From positions 1 to 64,000 of the forward strand of contig JAGRBZ010000005.1 in assembly GCA_020433805.1 (NCBI GenBank): 64,000 nucleotides of DNA, in the 5' to 3' direction. Shown here piece by piece: positions 26,904 to 36,209 of this stretch. The position numbers were made by a program, and so were the translations under genes. The stretch's first letter is position 1. Every line of letters begins with the position of its first letter. The notes under the pieces were generated by a model. That model saw only the letters and a list, made by a program, of their open reading frames with translations. It ran no database searches and was not told where the DNA came from. The DNA comes from Anaerolineae bacterium. Its GTDB lineage: Bacteria; Chloroflexota; Anaerolineae; 4572-78; J111.

Positions 26904-28397
26904 ATGTCTATCACCAAAGTCATCCTATTTGGAACGATTTTTTGTATATATATCATCGCCGGCGTCCTATTTGCTACCCTAACGCCTCACTGGCAAGCGC
27001 CCGATGAACCAGCCCACTATAATTATATCCGCTATTTGGCTACAGAGAAGCGGTTTCCCGAATTAGTAGCCGGCTGCTACAATGAAGCTTACCTGGCTGA
27101 GTTAAAAAGCCGTAAATTTCCGGCGGATCTTTCGATTGGTGACATCTGTTACGAGTTTCACCAACCTCCGCTTTATTATCTTCTGGCGACACCAATCTAT
27201 TGGGCCGGCGATGGATCATTGGTGATCCTACGTTTATTATCGGTTGTTTTTGGGGCCGGGATTATGGTCTTTGCCTTTTTAATTGCTCAAACCATATTTC
27301 CCAATACGCTGAGTATTGCTTTGGGGACGATGGCTTTTGTAGCATTTGTACCCATGCACATCGCCATTCTTGCATCGGTTAACAATGACTCACTGGCCGA
27401 ATTGATTTTGGCAGCGTTACTCTTTTTGTTTGTTCGCACGCTGTTCGTCAAAGGGCAGCTATCGATAAAGTATAGCGTTTTGATGGGGGTTTTGCTGGGT
27501 CTGGGCTTGCTGACAAAAACGACGGTTTACATTGCGGTGCCGCTTGTAATCATTATGATGGGGCTGCGTGGCCTAATCGAGATGAAAATGTTAGGCAGCG
27601 TAGGCTTTCTCCGGCTGGTTACGGATCGATTGCTCCACCACGTGGGTATCATCTACATCGTCGCTTTGTTGATAGCCCTGCCCTGGTTTGGACGTAATGC
27701 CTTTTTATATGGCGACGCCGATATTTTGGGACTAAAGCGTCACGATGCCATCGTCGTCGGCCAGCTTCGTACCGCCGAAATGATCACTGAGGTTGGGTAT
27801 GGTGTTTACCTCAATAATTTTATCAACACCACCTTTCGCAGCTTCTGGGGCCAGTTCGGCTGGATGGCTGTGCCCATGGACAATCGCGTTTACCTCTTTT
27901 TGACGGTTCTCACGTGTATCGCGCTTGGAGGGGGGATAGCCTACGCCTGGAAAGTCTTTTCCTCGCAAACGCCGCTTGAACAGCGCTCGGCGGTTATGCT
28001 GATGGCCTCGGTCATCGTGTTGATGTTTATGGCCTATAGTTGGTACAATCTTACTTTTGTTCAGTTTCAAGGCCGCTATCTATTTCCCAGCCTTATTCCA
28101 CTGGGCTTCTTTTTTGCGTTGGGATTGCATGAAGTGTTTCGACAACAGTGGGGCTGGGGGCTTGCCGCTGCATTGGCAATTGTGCTGTTGTGGATCATCA
28201 TCTCTACCGGTTTCCAGGGCGGTATAGATAAATGGGCCGCGTTGATATTAGGGCTGGCATTTCTCTTAGTCGTCAGCCGTCAGGTACTGTCTCGATATTG
28301 GACTGTACTAACGGTGTTGCTGTTGGTTCTCTGCTATGCAGGATTAGGATTTTTAACCCTCATCGCCCCATTTTGGTTTGTTATTCCATATCTGTAG
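26904..28397 (+). CDS. Polytopic membrane protein, DUF2142 / glycosyltransferase-C-like
   Basis: This integral membrane protein of 497 residues has about 11-13 hydrophobic helices. Near the N-terminus, the loop after the first helix has TPHWQAPDEPAHYNYIRYL, with the acidic-plus-aromatic pattern seen in lipid-linked sugar glycosyltransferases (GT-C, DUF2142-like), and later HQPPLYYLLATP. Such proteins use polyprenyl-phosphate sugars to decorate lipids, glycans or proteins at the outer face of the membrane. I chose the ATG at 26904; a TTG at 26868 would add 12 residues, and neither has a good ribosome site. It is convergent with the next gene, two bases apart. Donor and acceptor are not known. 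Confidence 0.75.
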   Translation: MSITKVILFGTIFCIYIIAGVLFATLTPHWQAPDEPAHYNYIRYLATEKRFPELVAGCYNEAYLAELKSRKFPADLSIGDICYEFHQPPLYYLLATPIYWAGDGSLVILRLLSVVFGAGIMVFAFLIAQTIFPNTLSIALGTMAFVAFVPMHIAILASVNNDSLAELILAALLFLFVRTLFVKGQLSIKYSVLMGVLLGLGLLTKTTVYIAVPLVIIMMGLRGLIEMKMLGSVGFLRLVTDRLLHHVGIIYIVALLIALPWFGRNAFLYGDADILGLKRHDAIVVGQLRTAEMITEVGYGVYLNNFINTTFRSFWGQFGWMAVPMDNRVYLFLTVLTCIALGGGIAYAWKVFSSQTPLEQRSAVMLMASVIVLMFMAYSWYNLTFVQFQGRYLFPSLIPLGFFFALGLHEVFRQQWGWGLAAALAIVLLWIIISTGFQGGIDKWAALILGLAFLLVVSRQVLSRYWTVLTVLLLVLCYAGLGFLTLIAPFWFVIPYL

Positions 28398-28399
28398 TC

Positions 28400-28936
28400 T
28401 CAATTGGGAAGCCGCCCCGTTTTCAGCAGGTGCAGCAATCGCTCAATACGATAAAGTCGGTGTCGGGCCACAAACCACAGCCCGGCCACCAGGCCTCCCA
28501 ACTCCCAGCCCCACAGCTCCGGGCGACGCGTAAATGCGTACCAGTAAGCCAGTTTGATGTCTTGCTGCTCGCTGCCGATCTTTTGCCACACATGAAACCG
28601 CCAGCCGCGAAACGGCCAATACCAGGTATCATAGAAATACCACAGCCGGTCGAGTACAGCATGGCCGTTAAAAGCCAATAAATAGGGCCAATACGATGGC
28701 CGTCGCCACACGGCCCAGATAAACACCGCAGCGTGAACCAACAGCGTATGGGCAAACAACACCGCTGCCTTATACCGTCGATAAAAATAGATGGCCGCCA
28801 GCGGTTTATCGATCAAATCCGGCCCCATTGCGGCCAGCGCCAACAGCCGGTAATCGATATTTTTCAGCGCGGGGATTTTTTCGGCAAGCCCATCAACAGC
28901 GGCCAGGGTGTAGGTAACGTGACTTTGGGGGAGCAT
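28400..28936 (-). CDS. YdjM/DUF457-like membrane-bound putative metal hydrolase
   Basis: The protein has 178 residues and several hydrophobic stretches. It resembles the YdjM/DUF457 group: an N-terminal His (MLPQSHVTYTLAA), a Gly-Pro-Asp motif (AAMGPDLIDKPLAAIYF), His residues in LFAHTLLVHAAVF and GHAVLDRLWYF. Spaced His and Asp residues suggest a bound metal. I chose the ATG at 28936 because GGAG lies at good spacing before it; an upstream frame to 29008 has no support. Its function is not known. The 426-base gap upstream separates it from the divergent RND gene. Confidence 0.7.
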   Translation of the reverse strand: MLPQSHVTYTLAAVDGLAEKIPALKNIDYRLLALAAMGPDLIDKPLAAIYFYRRYKAAVLFAHTLLVHAAVFIWAVWRRPSYWPYLLAFNGHAVLDRLWYFYDTWYWPFRGWRFHVWQKIGSEQQDIKLAYWYAFTRRPELWGWELGGLVAGLWFVARHRLYRIERLLHLLKTGRLPN

Positions 28937-29362
28937 AGTTCTCCTGTCGATCATGTAATTTTTGGCAAAACAGCGCAGAGTATACACCAGCTTGATGAAG
29001 CCAGCCAACCTTTCGTTTTTAAGATGGTTATGTTCTGCGAAATTGATTTGTCAATACTATCGAGTTGCAGTTACAATAATGATGGTAATATCCAAATGGG
29101 ATAAGCAATTCCAAATCGACCAATCAATTCTATAGAGACCGTAATATCTTCAGCATCTGTTTTCATAGCGTTGTCTTACAAATCATGCGCATATTCGCAC
29201 TTATTTCACAGATTTTTAGCGCCATTCTGATAATCTTTGTGATAATCTGTGGCTGTCTATGGAATTGTAAACGTTTACAAAAGGGTTTCTGAATAGGTAA
29301 CGCCACACCGAAATACGTATTACGGTTTACAAATTCTCAGATTCTACCCTACGGATCAACCC
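28937..29362. other. Intergenic region upstream of the RND transporter gene
   Basis: No gene is seen. An inverted pair CACAGATT (29207-29214) and AATCTGTG (29244-29251) sits in a stretch of GATAATCTTTGTG-type words, and a 10-bp palindrome AATACGTATT lies at 29312-29321. The strongest element is the cre-like palindrome described separately. Confidence 0.45.
29265..29280. promoter_or_regulatory. cre/LacI-type operator palindrome
   Basis: TTGTAAACGTTTACAA is a perfect 16-bp palindrome, and its inner 14 bases fit the cre consensus TGWAANCGNTNWCA of LacI/CcpA-family regulators at every position. It lies 82 bases before the ATG of the RND transporter gene. Confidence 0.6.
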
Positions 29363-32300
29363 ATGAACCTGAATTTTGCCGGCAAAATTGCTCGCTTTTT
29401 TGTGGAAAACTCTGCGCTTAGTATTCTGCTCCTTATCGGTATCATTGCTTTCGGTACCTTTACCTATATATTCACACCCAAACAATATAACCCCACGGTT
29501 GTCATGCCCGTCTTTCGAGTTCAGGTGGAATATCGGGGCGCGACAGCAGCCGAGGTGGAACAGTATATTACGCTGGAGCTTGAAGAACGATTGGCCGATA
29601 TTCCCGGCGTTGACGCTATCTACTCACGCTCATTTGACGGTGGGATGTCCATTGTTACCGTCGAATTTAAGATGGGCGAAGATTTGGAAACGGCCAAAAC
29701 GCGGGTGCAATCGAAAATTTCTGCTTCGCTGAACGAAATGCAGCCCGGTATGGAGAATCCGCTGATTCAGCCGGTTAGCCCCGATGATGTGCCGATTGTA
29801 ACCATCGGCTTTGCCTCCTCAACGCTGTCTCAAAATGAAGTACGCAACCAAATCATCCCCATCATGGATAAACTTCGCGAGATTGCCGGGGTAGCAAATC
29901 TTGAAGTTCATGGGGGTGAAAGGCGAGCGTTGCGCGTTATCCTCGACCCGACCCGGATGCAAGACCGCGGCATTAGCCCTCTGGAAATCGAGCAAGCTAT
30001 TGACGCCAACAACATTCACTACACGGTTGGCACTATTCGCGATGACGAAGCCATCCAAGAAGTGCGCGTTGATGGTTCGCTCAACCTCGACACGCTGCAA
30101 AATCTTTACCTGAAACCGGATGTTAGGCTGCAAGACGTTGCCACCGTAATTGATGGATACACGGAAAAAACCTCTTACGTGCGGGTCAGCCGGCGTGAGC
30201 AACAAGGTGAGCCGGTGGTGTTTCTCTCCATTGCCAAACGCAAAGGCGAAAGTACCGTCGCCATCGCCGACATCGTTTTGACCGAGTTGGCGAATATTAT
30301 GCAACACCCCGAGTACAATAACATTGAATATCAGGTGTATCGCAACGACGGCGAAGTGGCTGAGGAAGCCGTTTTAGGGTTGGGCACGAGTCTTTTGCAA
30401 AGTATCGGCATCGTCTCATTGGTCTTGCTGCTCTTTTTGGGTCTGCGGTCGGCAATTTTGGTTGCATTTGCCATCCCGCTTTCATTGGCTTTAGTATTTG
30501 TGGTCGGCTACTTTGCCGGACAAACCATCAATCGCATTACGCTGTTTGCCTTGATTCTGTCGTTGGGGCTGCTTGTCGATTCAGCTACGGTCGTCATCGA
30601 TAACCTTAGCCGTTATGTCAAAAAACCGCTGCCCCTAACCGACTCCATTTCGTTAGCCGTCAACGAAGTCGGAATTGGCCTGCTTTTATCAACCGTAACA
30701 TCGGTGATTGTCTTCCTGCCGACCTCTCAAATTAGCGGACTGATGGGCGCTTATATGGGGCCGCTCTCCTTTTTTGTGCCGATGGCGCTGCTGATGTCGT
30801 TGGTGGTCGCCTACACCATGACTCCCTTTTTGGCTTCGCTCGCCTTTCGATCCGGTCAGACCGATGCGGAGGCGGATGCTCACCCGGCGCGTAATCCCAT
30901 TGCCAAACTGTTCCACTGGCTGACCGCTCCATTTCGAGCTATTGCCAAAACGTTTGATCTTTTGACCAGCATCTATCAATCAAATTTGCGCTGGCTTTTG
31001 AAAGCAAAATGGCGGCAGTACGCTTTCTTGGCAATTACGTTTCTTTTATTCTTGGCCGTGTTAAGCTTTCCCGTGTTGAAGTTGGTCCATTTTCGGATGC
31101 TGCCGGGCGCGGATAAGCGCCAATACTACGTTTATATCGACGGCCCGGAAGGTACGGATCTGGGCAAAAGCCTGGATGTCGCCGACATGGCGGTTGCCCT
31201 GCTGCTGCGCGATCCCTACACCCAGTCGGTCCAGGAATTCATCGGCACAGCTCCGGTCATCGATTTTAATGGCCTCTACAAAGGCGCGGAACAGCGCACC
31301 GGGCGGCACTTTATTACTTTGCGAGTCAACATCACGCCGCCCAAACAGCGAACCATGCAGTCGGGCGCGATTGTATCGCGTATGCGGGATTACTTCGCCC
31401 AAAGCCCGGCGATGCGAGTTTACGAGTCCTCCGGTTTTACGGCCCAATTTGTCGAAGATCCGCCCGGCCCGCCGGTTCAAGCCACTTTGGTGGCTAAAAT
31501 CAAAGGCCCGGATCCGGCCGTGCGGCGTGCCGTTGCCCAAGATATTATGGCCAAAATGCGAGCCACAGACCGAGTCGTCGATGTGCAAAGCTCCATCGAA
31601 ACACCTTATCCTCAGACGACCTTTGTCATCGATTACGGCAAAGCCAATCGCACCGGCATTGCCACCGCAAATGTGGTCGATGTCCTGCAAACGGCTACCG
31701 ATGGCCGAAATATCGGGCAGTACCATTTACCGGAGCATAACGAGTTTTCCTTCATCACGTTAGAATATCCACCCGAAGCACGCAATCAACTGCAAGATTT
31801 GAGCCGTATCTACGTTAAATCACAACTGGGACACAACATCCCCTTAAGCGAACTCGTCACCCCGGTCAGCGGTCGCCAGACGGCGACGTTAATTCGAGAC
31901 GAACGGGGATCGACGACCTATGTCACGGCTGAAATGGATAATCGTAGTGTCGTCTACGCCGTCATCGACCTGATGTTTGACATCATTGGTAATGGCTATC
32001 AGTTTCCGAACGAGGGTACTCTGGAGCGGTGGAACCTGTTTGGCATGCATTACCAGGATAATCAGCAAAATGCTTATTCAATTTTATGGGGCGGTGAGTG
32101 GGAGATGACGCTGGAGAACTTCCGCGATTTGGGGCTGGCGATGATTGTGGCCTTTATTCTGATTTACGCAGTTCTCATTGCTCAGTTCCGTTCTTTTTTG
32201 GCTCCAGCCCTAATTATGACGACCATCCCACTGGGATTCATCGGTATCCTGCCCGGTTTTGCCCTTCTCGACGCCACGTGGGGTACTTTTTTGACAGCTA

Positions 32301-32611
32301 CGTCACTCATTGGTTTTATTGCCCTCATGGGGATCGTGGTCAACAACGCCATCCTCTACCTTGAGTATTACGGGCAAAGCCTGGCCGAAGGTAATACCGT
32401 GCATGAAGCCTTATTGGGTGCCGGCGAGGCCCGTTTGCGCCCCATTTTACTTACATCGGCGACGACCGTGTTAGGCAGTTTGACCATTGCTAATGACCCA
32501 GTCTGGTCCGGGTTGGCGTGGGCCATTGTGTTTGGCTTGTCGCTTTCGGCATTGTTTACGCTAGGGGTTTTCCCGCTGCTGTTGAATATTTTCCGGCCTA
32601 AGTTGGTTTAG
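29363..32611 (+). CDS. RND-family efflux transporter (AcrB/HAE-like)
   Basis: This is a large proton-driven inner-membrane exporter of 1082 residues, the usual RND length. It has an N-terminal helix, a large porter domain (about 35-330, PAEVEQYITLELEERL-like AAEVEQYITLELEERLADI), a first bundle of helices with GLLVDSATVVIDN (about 402-414) carrying the proton-relay Asp, a second large domain (about 580-870) and a second bundle ending with LMGIVVNNAILYLEYYG. Both halves of the duplicated fold are complete. No periplasmic adaptor or outer-membrane channel gene accompanies it. The start lacks a strong ribosome site; the cre-like palindrome upstream suggests control by a LacI-family regulator. 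Substrates are unknown. Confidence 0.88.
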   Translation: MNLNFAGKIARFFVENSALSILLLIGIIAFGTFTYIFTPKQYNPTVVMPVFRVQVEYRGATAAEVEQYITLELEERLADIPGVDAIYSRSFDGGMSIVTVEFKMGEDLETAKTRVQSKISASLNEMQPGMENPLIQPVSPDDVPIVTIGFASSTLSQNEVRNQIIPIMDKLREIAGVANLEVHGGERRALRVILDPTRMQDRGISPLEIEQAIDANNIHYTVGTIRDDEAIQEVRVDGSLNLDTLQNLYLKPDVRLQDVATVIDGYTEKTSYVRVSRREQQGEPVVFLSIAKRKGESTVAIADIVLTELANIMQHPEYNNIEYQVYRNDGEVAEEAVLGLGTSLLQSIGIVSLVLLLFLGLRSAILVAFAIPLSLALVFVVGYFAGQTINRITLFALILSLGLLVDSATVVIDNLSRYVKKPLPLTDSISLAVNEVGIGLLLSTVTSVIVFLPTSQISGLMGAYMGPLSFFVPMALLMSLVVAYTMTPFLASLAFRSGQTDAEADAHPARNPIAKLFHWLTAPFRAIAKTFDLLTSIYQSNLRWLLKAKWRQYAFLAITFLLFLAVLSFPVLKLVHFRMLPGADKRQYYVYIDGPEGTDLGKSLDVADMAVALLLRDPYTQSVQEFIGTAPVIDFNGLYKGAEQRTGRHFITLRVNITPPKQRTMQSGAIVSRMRDYFAQSPAMRVYESSGFTAQFVEDPPGPPVQATLVAKIKGPDPAVRRAVAQDIMAKMRATDRVVDVQSSIETPYPQTTFVIDYGKANRTGIATANVVDVLQTATDGRNIGQYHLPEHNEFSFITLEYPPEARNQLQDLSRIYVKSQLGHNIPLSELVTPVSGRQTATLIRDERGSTTYVTAEMDNRSVVYAVIDLMFDIIGNGYQFPNEGTLERWNLFGMHYQDNQQNAYSILWGGEWEMTLENFRDLGLAMIVAFILIYAVLIAQFRSFLAPALIMTTIPLGFIGILPGFALLDATWGTFLTATSLIGFIALMGIVVNNAILYLEYYGQSLAEGNTVHEALLGAGEARLRPILLTSATTVLGSLTIANDPVWSGLAWAIVFGLSLSALFTLGVFPLLLNIFRPKLV

Positions 32612-32617
32612 CTAACT

Positions 32618-33397
32618 TTACGACTGTACCCGCTGCCGATAATGGCCCGGCGTCTCGCTCGTAAAACGGGTAAAAGCGCGAATAAAAGCGCTTAAACTGT
32701 TGTAGCCCACTGCCAGCGCCGTTTCGGTGACTTGAGCCTCGGGCGTGGCGAGTATTTCCATCGCCCGCATCATGCGAGCCGTGTGTAGAAACTTCTGCCA
32801 GGAAATGCCGGTCTCTTGCTGCATGCGCCGCCGCAGCGTGCGGGCCGACAGATTAGAGGCGGTGGTTACCTCATCGATGGTGATCTCTTGCAAATTCTCC
32901 AAAGTGTATTCGATGGCCTGGGCTAATTCCGGCGTTTTGGCGCGGGGTAGTCGGAATGCGGGTTCTTCGGCCATCCACTCCTCACACAAGATTGCCAACG
33001 TCTGAAAAAAGAGATTGGCTTTGGCATCGTCGGGATCGCGATCGGTACCCCAGCGCATACCGTATACAATCATCTCCCTGGCCAGAGGCGTCACCGAAAA
33101 AACGCGCGTATCGGCCTGTGGCACATCAGGAAAAGTAGGATCGAAACAGATCGACCGCAGCGACACCGGCGTGAGATAGCGGGTCAGATGCTGCTTGTCG
33201 GCGGCAACCCAGGCAGCGCGCTGGGGCGGTAACAGCCACTGCCCGGCCTCGGCCTCTAATTGCAGTACGCCACTGACTGCATATACCAGTTGATGCCGAT
33301 TGTGGGCGTGCCAGCCATGCGTGCCCGGCTCAAAGTCCATAGCGTAACAAAAAGCAAGGGCTGGAGCGTTGTCGATACTCGGGTCGGGTAACCTCAT
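32618..33397 (-). CDS. AraC-family transcriptional regulator
   Basis: This DNA-binding regulator has 259 residues. The N-terminal half is a cupin-like sensor domain (GTHGWHAHNRHQLVYAVSG, about 28-46) and the C-terminal half has the two-helix-turn-helix AraC domain (about 160-256, SARTLRRRMQQETGISWQKF and ALAVGYNSLSAFIRAFTR). It diverges from an MFS exporter gene, and a 14-bp palindrome lies between them. By the usual arrangement, it probably controls that exporter and itself. The gene stops six bases after the convergent RND gene, with no terminator visible in the gap. The ligand is not known. Confidence 0.9.
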   Translation of the reverse strand: MRLPDPSIDNAPALAFCYAMDFEPGTHGWHAHNRHQLVYAVSGVLQLEAEAGQWLLPPQRAAWVAADKQHLTRYLTPVSLRSICFDPTFPDVPQADTRVFSVTPLAREMIVYGMRWGTDRDPDDAKANLFFQTLAILCEEWMAEEPAFRLPRAKTPELAQAIEYTLENLQEITIDEVTTASNLSARTLRRRMQQETGISWQKFLHTARMMRAMEILATPEAQVTETALAVGYNSLSAFIRAFTRFTSETPGHYRQRVQS

Positions 33398-33516
33398 AAT
33401 TGTCTCATTGGTAACGGTTTTTCGTTAAATTTTGGGAAGGTCTCGTTTAAAGATAAACCCAATTGGCCGATTAGAACAAATTTTTGGCCGCATCCGGCAA
33501 GATCAGGATCACAAAT

Positions 33517-33530
33517 AGGAGTATACTCCT
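33517..33530. promoter_or_regulatory. Palindrome in the AraC-MFS divergent promoter region
   Basis: AGGAGTATACTCCT is a perfect 14-bp palindrome 34 bases before the MFS start and 120 bases before the AraC start. It is a candidate binding site, although AraC-type regulators more often bind direct repeats. Confidence 0.4.
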
Positions 33531-33563
33531 GAAATGGTTTCGTCAATGGTAAAGGAGACTTCT

Positions 33564-34745
33564 ATGACCACTTATCTATCTCGATTTGTATTTCTCACGG
33601 CTCTGGCCCATTTCATATTGGAACTGTCCGCCGGATTTTTGCCGATTGTTTACCCCTTGCTGATTACGGCATTTGACCTCAGTTACAGCCAGATTGGTTT
33701 AATTGCGATGATCGTTTCGCTCTTTGGGGCATTGACTATGCCCTTATTTGGCTATTTAAGCGACCGCTTTGGAGCCAAACGCATGATGGTGTTTAGCATC
33801 GCCTGGATCGGTTTGCTCATGGGATCAATCGGACTGGCCGGCAGTTATTGGGCTGTTTTAGTGTTAGTTGCCCTTGGTGTTTTAGGCTCGGCGGCGTTTC
33901 ATCCGGCGGGGGCCGTATTGGCTGCCGCCAGCGCCAAAGAGAATCGGGGCACAGCGATGTCCTTCTTCTCGGTTGGGGGCAATTTGGGCGGCGCGATGAG
34001 TCCGCTGTGGGTGGCGCTGGGTATAGGTTGGTTAGGTTTACCCGGTACGGTGATTGTTATCCCCGTGGCTTTGCTCACGGCTTTACTTTTATACCAGCAG
34101 CTCAACAATTTCGATCTTAATCATCAAGAAATCTCCCATTCACACGCAGCTTCCGCCTCGTCGGCCAAAATGCCGCCAACCGTTATGCTCAGTCTGGCGC
34201 TGGTAACCTTTGTCGTCATGACTCGCTCCTGGTTTCAGGTCTCGATGATAACCTATCTGCCGGAATGGATTCAAAGCCAGGGGCAGTCGATTGCCTTCGG
34301 CGGCCAGGTGCTATCTATCTTTCTGGTTGCCGTTGGCGTAGGTAGCATGACCGGCGGTCCGCTGTCGGACTGGTTGGGACGTTGGCGCGTTGTTGCCGTA
34401 AGCCTGGCTGCTTTGGCGCTGGCCCAGTGGGGTTTCCTTAACGTCTCTGTCTTATGGCAGGTGGTGCTTATCGCGCTGATGGGATTAATGATTGGGGCTA
34501 GCTTTCCGGTCACCATTGTAATGGCTCAAGAAGCCTGGCCCAGCGGCGTCGGTCTGGCTTCGTCGTTGGTGATGGGTCTTGGCTGGGCACCGGGCGGGCT
34601 GGGAGCCTGGGTCACCGGCTGGCTGGCCGACCAATCCACGTTGGGAGCCGGTTTGCAATCGCTGATTATGGTGCCTCTACTCGGTGTGATCGGGGTATTA
34701 GCCTATGCTGCGCTTCAGCGACATCAGGAGGTTCAAGCGGAGTAG
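33564..34745 (+). CDS. MFS exporter, fosmidomycin-resistance-like
   Basis: This is a drug/metabolite:proton antiporter of the major facilitator superfamily, 393 residues with about 12 helices. The Fsr-like signature FHPAGAVLAA (about 112-121), the loop LSDRFGAKRMM between helices 2 and 3 (motif A) and the second-half GGPLSDWLGRWRVV repeat are present. I chose the ATG at 33564, since AAAGGAG lies six bases before it; the earlier TTG/ATG frame would add ten residues without a site. It is divergent from an AraC regulator. The substrate cannot be predicted beyond the family: export of small drugs or metabolites. Confidence 0.88.
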   Translation: MTTYLSRFVFLTALAHFILELSAGFLPIVYPLLITAFDLSYSQIGLIAMIVSLFGALTMPLFGYLSDRFGAKRMMVFSIAWIGLLMGSIGLAGSYWAVLVLVALGVLGSAAFHPAGAVLAAASAKENRGTAMSFFSVGGNLGGAMSPLWVALGIGWLGLPGTVIVIPVALLTALLLYQQLNNFDLNHQEISHSHAASASSAKMPPTVMLSLALVTFVVMTRSWFQVSMITYLPEWIQSQGQSIAFGGQVLSIFLVAVGVGSMTGGPLSDWLGRWRVVAVSLAALALAQWGFLNVSVLWQVVLIALMGLMIGASFPVTIVMAQEAWPSGVGLASSLVMGLGWAPGGLGAWVTGWLADQSTLGAGLQSLIMVPLLGVIGVLAYAALQRHQEVQAE

Positions 34746-34746
34746 T

Positions 34747-35193
34747 TTAAGATACAATCTGACTCGGATGCACGATTGTGATCATCGGATACCGTTCAAA
34801 ATCAGCACCGTTAAATGTTAATAAATGACTCAGTCCATATGATTGCATTACCGCCACGAGACGCGCGTCATGAACCTGTTTGCCTTTTACCTGATACTGT
34901 TTGACCAATTGCAACCACGCATTGAAGATGTGGGGATGCTCATCAAGTAACGGAAATTGCTGCTGCCACTGTTTAACTTCAGATTCTGCAAGCGATAATG
35001 ACCAGCCAAATCCATTTACTTCTATGGGGCGAGTAGCTACAGCCCAAAATTCTATCAAATTTTGAGAAGTGAGTAGGACGTTATCACCTTTTTCCAAAAT
35101 ATGGGTAACGGCTGCTACAGCCAGTTTGTGTGTTGGCGCGTGTGGCTGAACCACACGCAGAAGAATATTGGTATCCAGCAGATAGTCGGGCAT
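34747..35193 (-). CDS. PIN-domain toxin, VapC-like ribonuclease
   Basis: This is a likely toxin of 148 residues with the PIN ribonuclease fold. Conserved acidic residues are visible: Asp7 in YLLDTNILLR, Glu47-region in NLIEFWAVATRP, Asp in VHDARLVAVM and Asp in TFNGADF. These bind the metal and cut RNA. The start codon overlaps the antitoxin stop by one base (TGATG), the usual translational coupling. It faces the MFS gene, one base apart. Its targets are unknown. Confidence 0.9.
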   Translation of the reverse strand: MPDYLLDTNILLRVVQPHAPTHKLAVAAVTHILEKGDNVLLTSQNLIEFWAVATRPIEVNGFGWSLSLAESEVKQWQQQFPLLDEHPHIFNAWLQLVKQYQVKGKQVHDARLVAVMQSYGLSHLLTFNGADFERYPMITIVHPSQIVS

Positions 35194-35459
35194 CAGTCGT
35201 AAATGGTCTCACGCGATAATGCATCATCCGTAAGAGCGGGTGCCTCTGGTCGTTCAGTCTGAGTAGCCCAATCTTTAAATCGGGCTACTCGCTGAGATGG
35301 GGTAGCTGTTGCCCAGAAGGCTTGTTCTTTATGAGGCCGCAAAATTAATGTTTCACCTTGAATTTCCAATTGATACTGGGTATGAGGCTTAAGCTGCGGT
35401 AAGACTTCTGAGGGAATTTGTAGGTTGCCTTGCTGATTGATTTCTAAAATATAAATCAT
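35193..35459 (-). CDS. AbrB-like antitoxin of the PIN toxin
   Basis: This small protein of 88 residues lies directly upstream of, and coupled to, the PIN toxin. The N-terminal half (IYILEINQQGNLQIPSEVLP, QYQLEIQGETLILRP) fits the SpoVT/AbrB swapped-hairpin DNA-binding fold. The C-terminal half, poor in structure, probably wraps the toxin. I chose the second of two adjacent ATG codons because of the spacing to GAGAGG. Such antitoxins repress their own operon. The assignment rests mainly on the N-terminal pattern and context. Confidence 0.75.
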   Translation of the reverse strand: MIYILEINQQGNLQIPSEVLPQLKPHTQYQLEIQGETLILRPHKEQAFWATATPSQRVARFKDWATQTERPEAPALTDDALSRETIYD

Positions 35460-35593
35460 CATTTGCCTCTCTAATGTTACTCATAGCGACTTGTATGAAA
35501 TTATACCATATTCCAATCTGATGCGTTAACAAAAATTGTAAGGATTCTTTATTCCCGTTTGTTATGGTCTTAAGCTCGTGGTAAAATTCTTTT

Positions 35594-36205
35594 ATGCCCA
35601 AACAAAAATACTACGTCGTCTGGGTTGGCCGGCAGCCCGGCATCTACACCACGTGGGCCGAGACCCAGACCCAAGTTAACGGTTACAGCGACGCGAAATA
35701 CAAATCATTCACGAGCCAAACTCAGGCTGAAGAAGCTTTCCAAACCGGGTGGGCAGCTTTCTACGGCAAAAAGGTGGCCTTAACGACCCTGCCGCCGGAG
35801 GTTATTGCCGATAGTATCTCGGTCGATGCCGCCTGCGACGGCAGCCCCGGCAATTTGGAATACCGGGGTGTCGACACCAACTCCGGCACAGAACTCTTCC
35901 ACAAAGGCCCCATCTACAACGGAACCAACAACCTGGGCGAATTCATCGCGATTGTGCATGCGCTGTCGATGCTCAAAAAACAGGGCAAAACCATCCCCGT
36001 CTACTCCGACTCGCGCACGGCTCTGTCTTGGGTCAGAAATAAACGTGTCGGCTCGCGATTGCCGCGTAACCTCGGCACCAACGAAGTCTGGTCGCTGGCC
36101 GACCGTGCTCTCCAGTGGCTCGAGAATAATGACTTCCCTAATCCCTTACTCAAATGGGAAACTGAAAACTGGGGCGAGATTAGAGCCGATTTCGGTAGAA
36201 AATAA
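35594..36205 (+). CDS. rnhA: Ribonuclease HI with N-terminal hybrid-binding domain
   Basis: This enzyme degrades the RNA of RNA-DNA hybrids; 203 residues. Residues 3-48 form the viroplasmin/hybrid-binding domain (YYVVWVGRQPGIYTTW, QAEEAF) and 75-203 the RNase H fold. The catalytic acids are Asp78 (VDAACDGSPG), Glu116 (GEF), Asp139 (YSDS) and Asp199 (RADF). All four are present, so it should be active. No good ribosome site precedes the ATG (only an AT-rich GTAAAATTC). It diverges from the toxin-antitoxin operon and is followed by word repeats. Confidence 0.92.
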   Translation: MPKQKYYVVWVGRQPGIYTTWAETQTQVNGYSDAKYKSFTSQTQAEEAFQTGWAAFYGKKVALTTLPPEVIADSISVDAACDGSPGNLEYRGVDTNSGTELFHKGPIYNGTNNLGEFIAIVHALSMLKKQGKTIPVYSDSRTALSWVRNKRVGSRLPRNLGTNEVWSLADRALQWLENNDFPNPLLKWETENWGEIRADFGRK

Positions 36206-36209
36206 AACA

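Noticed and set aside
31061-31726. Minus-strand 221-residue open frame
   Set aside because: It is antisense to the RND transporter gene.
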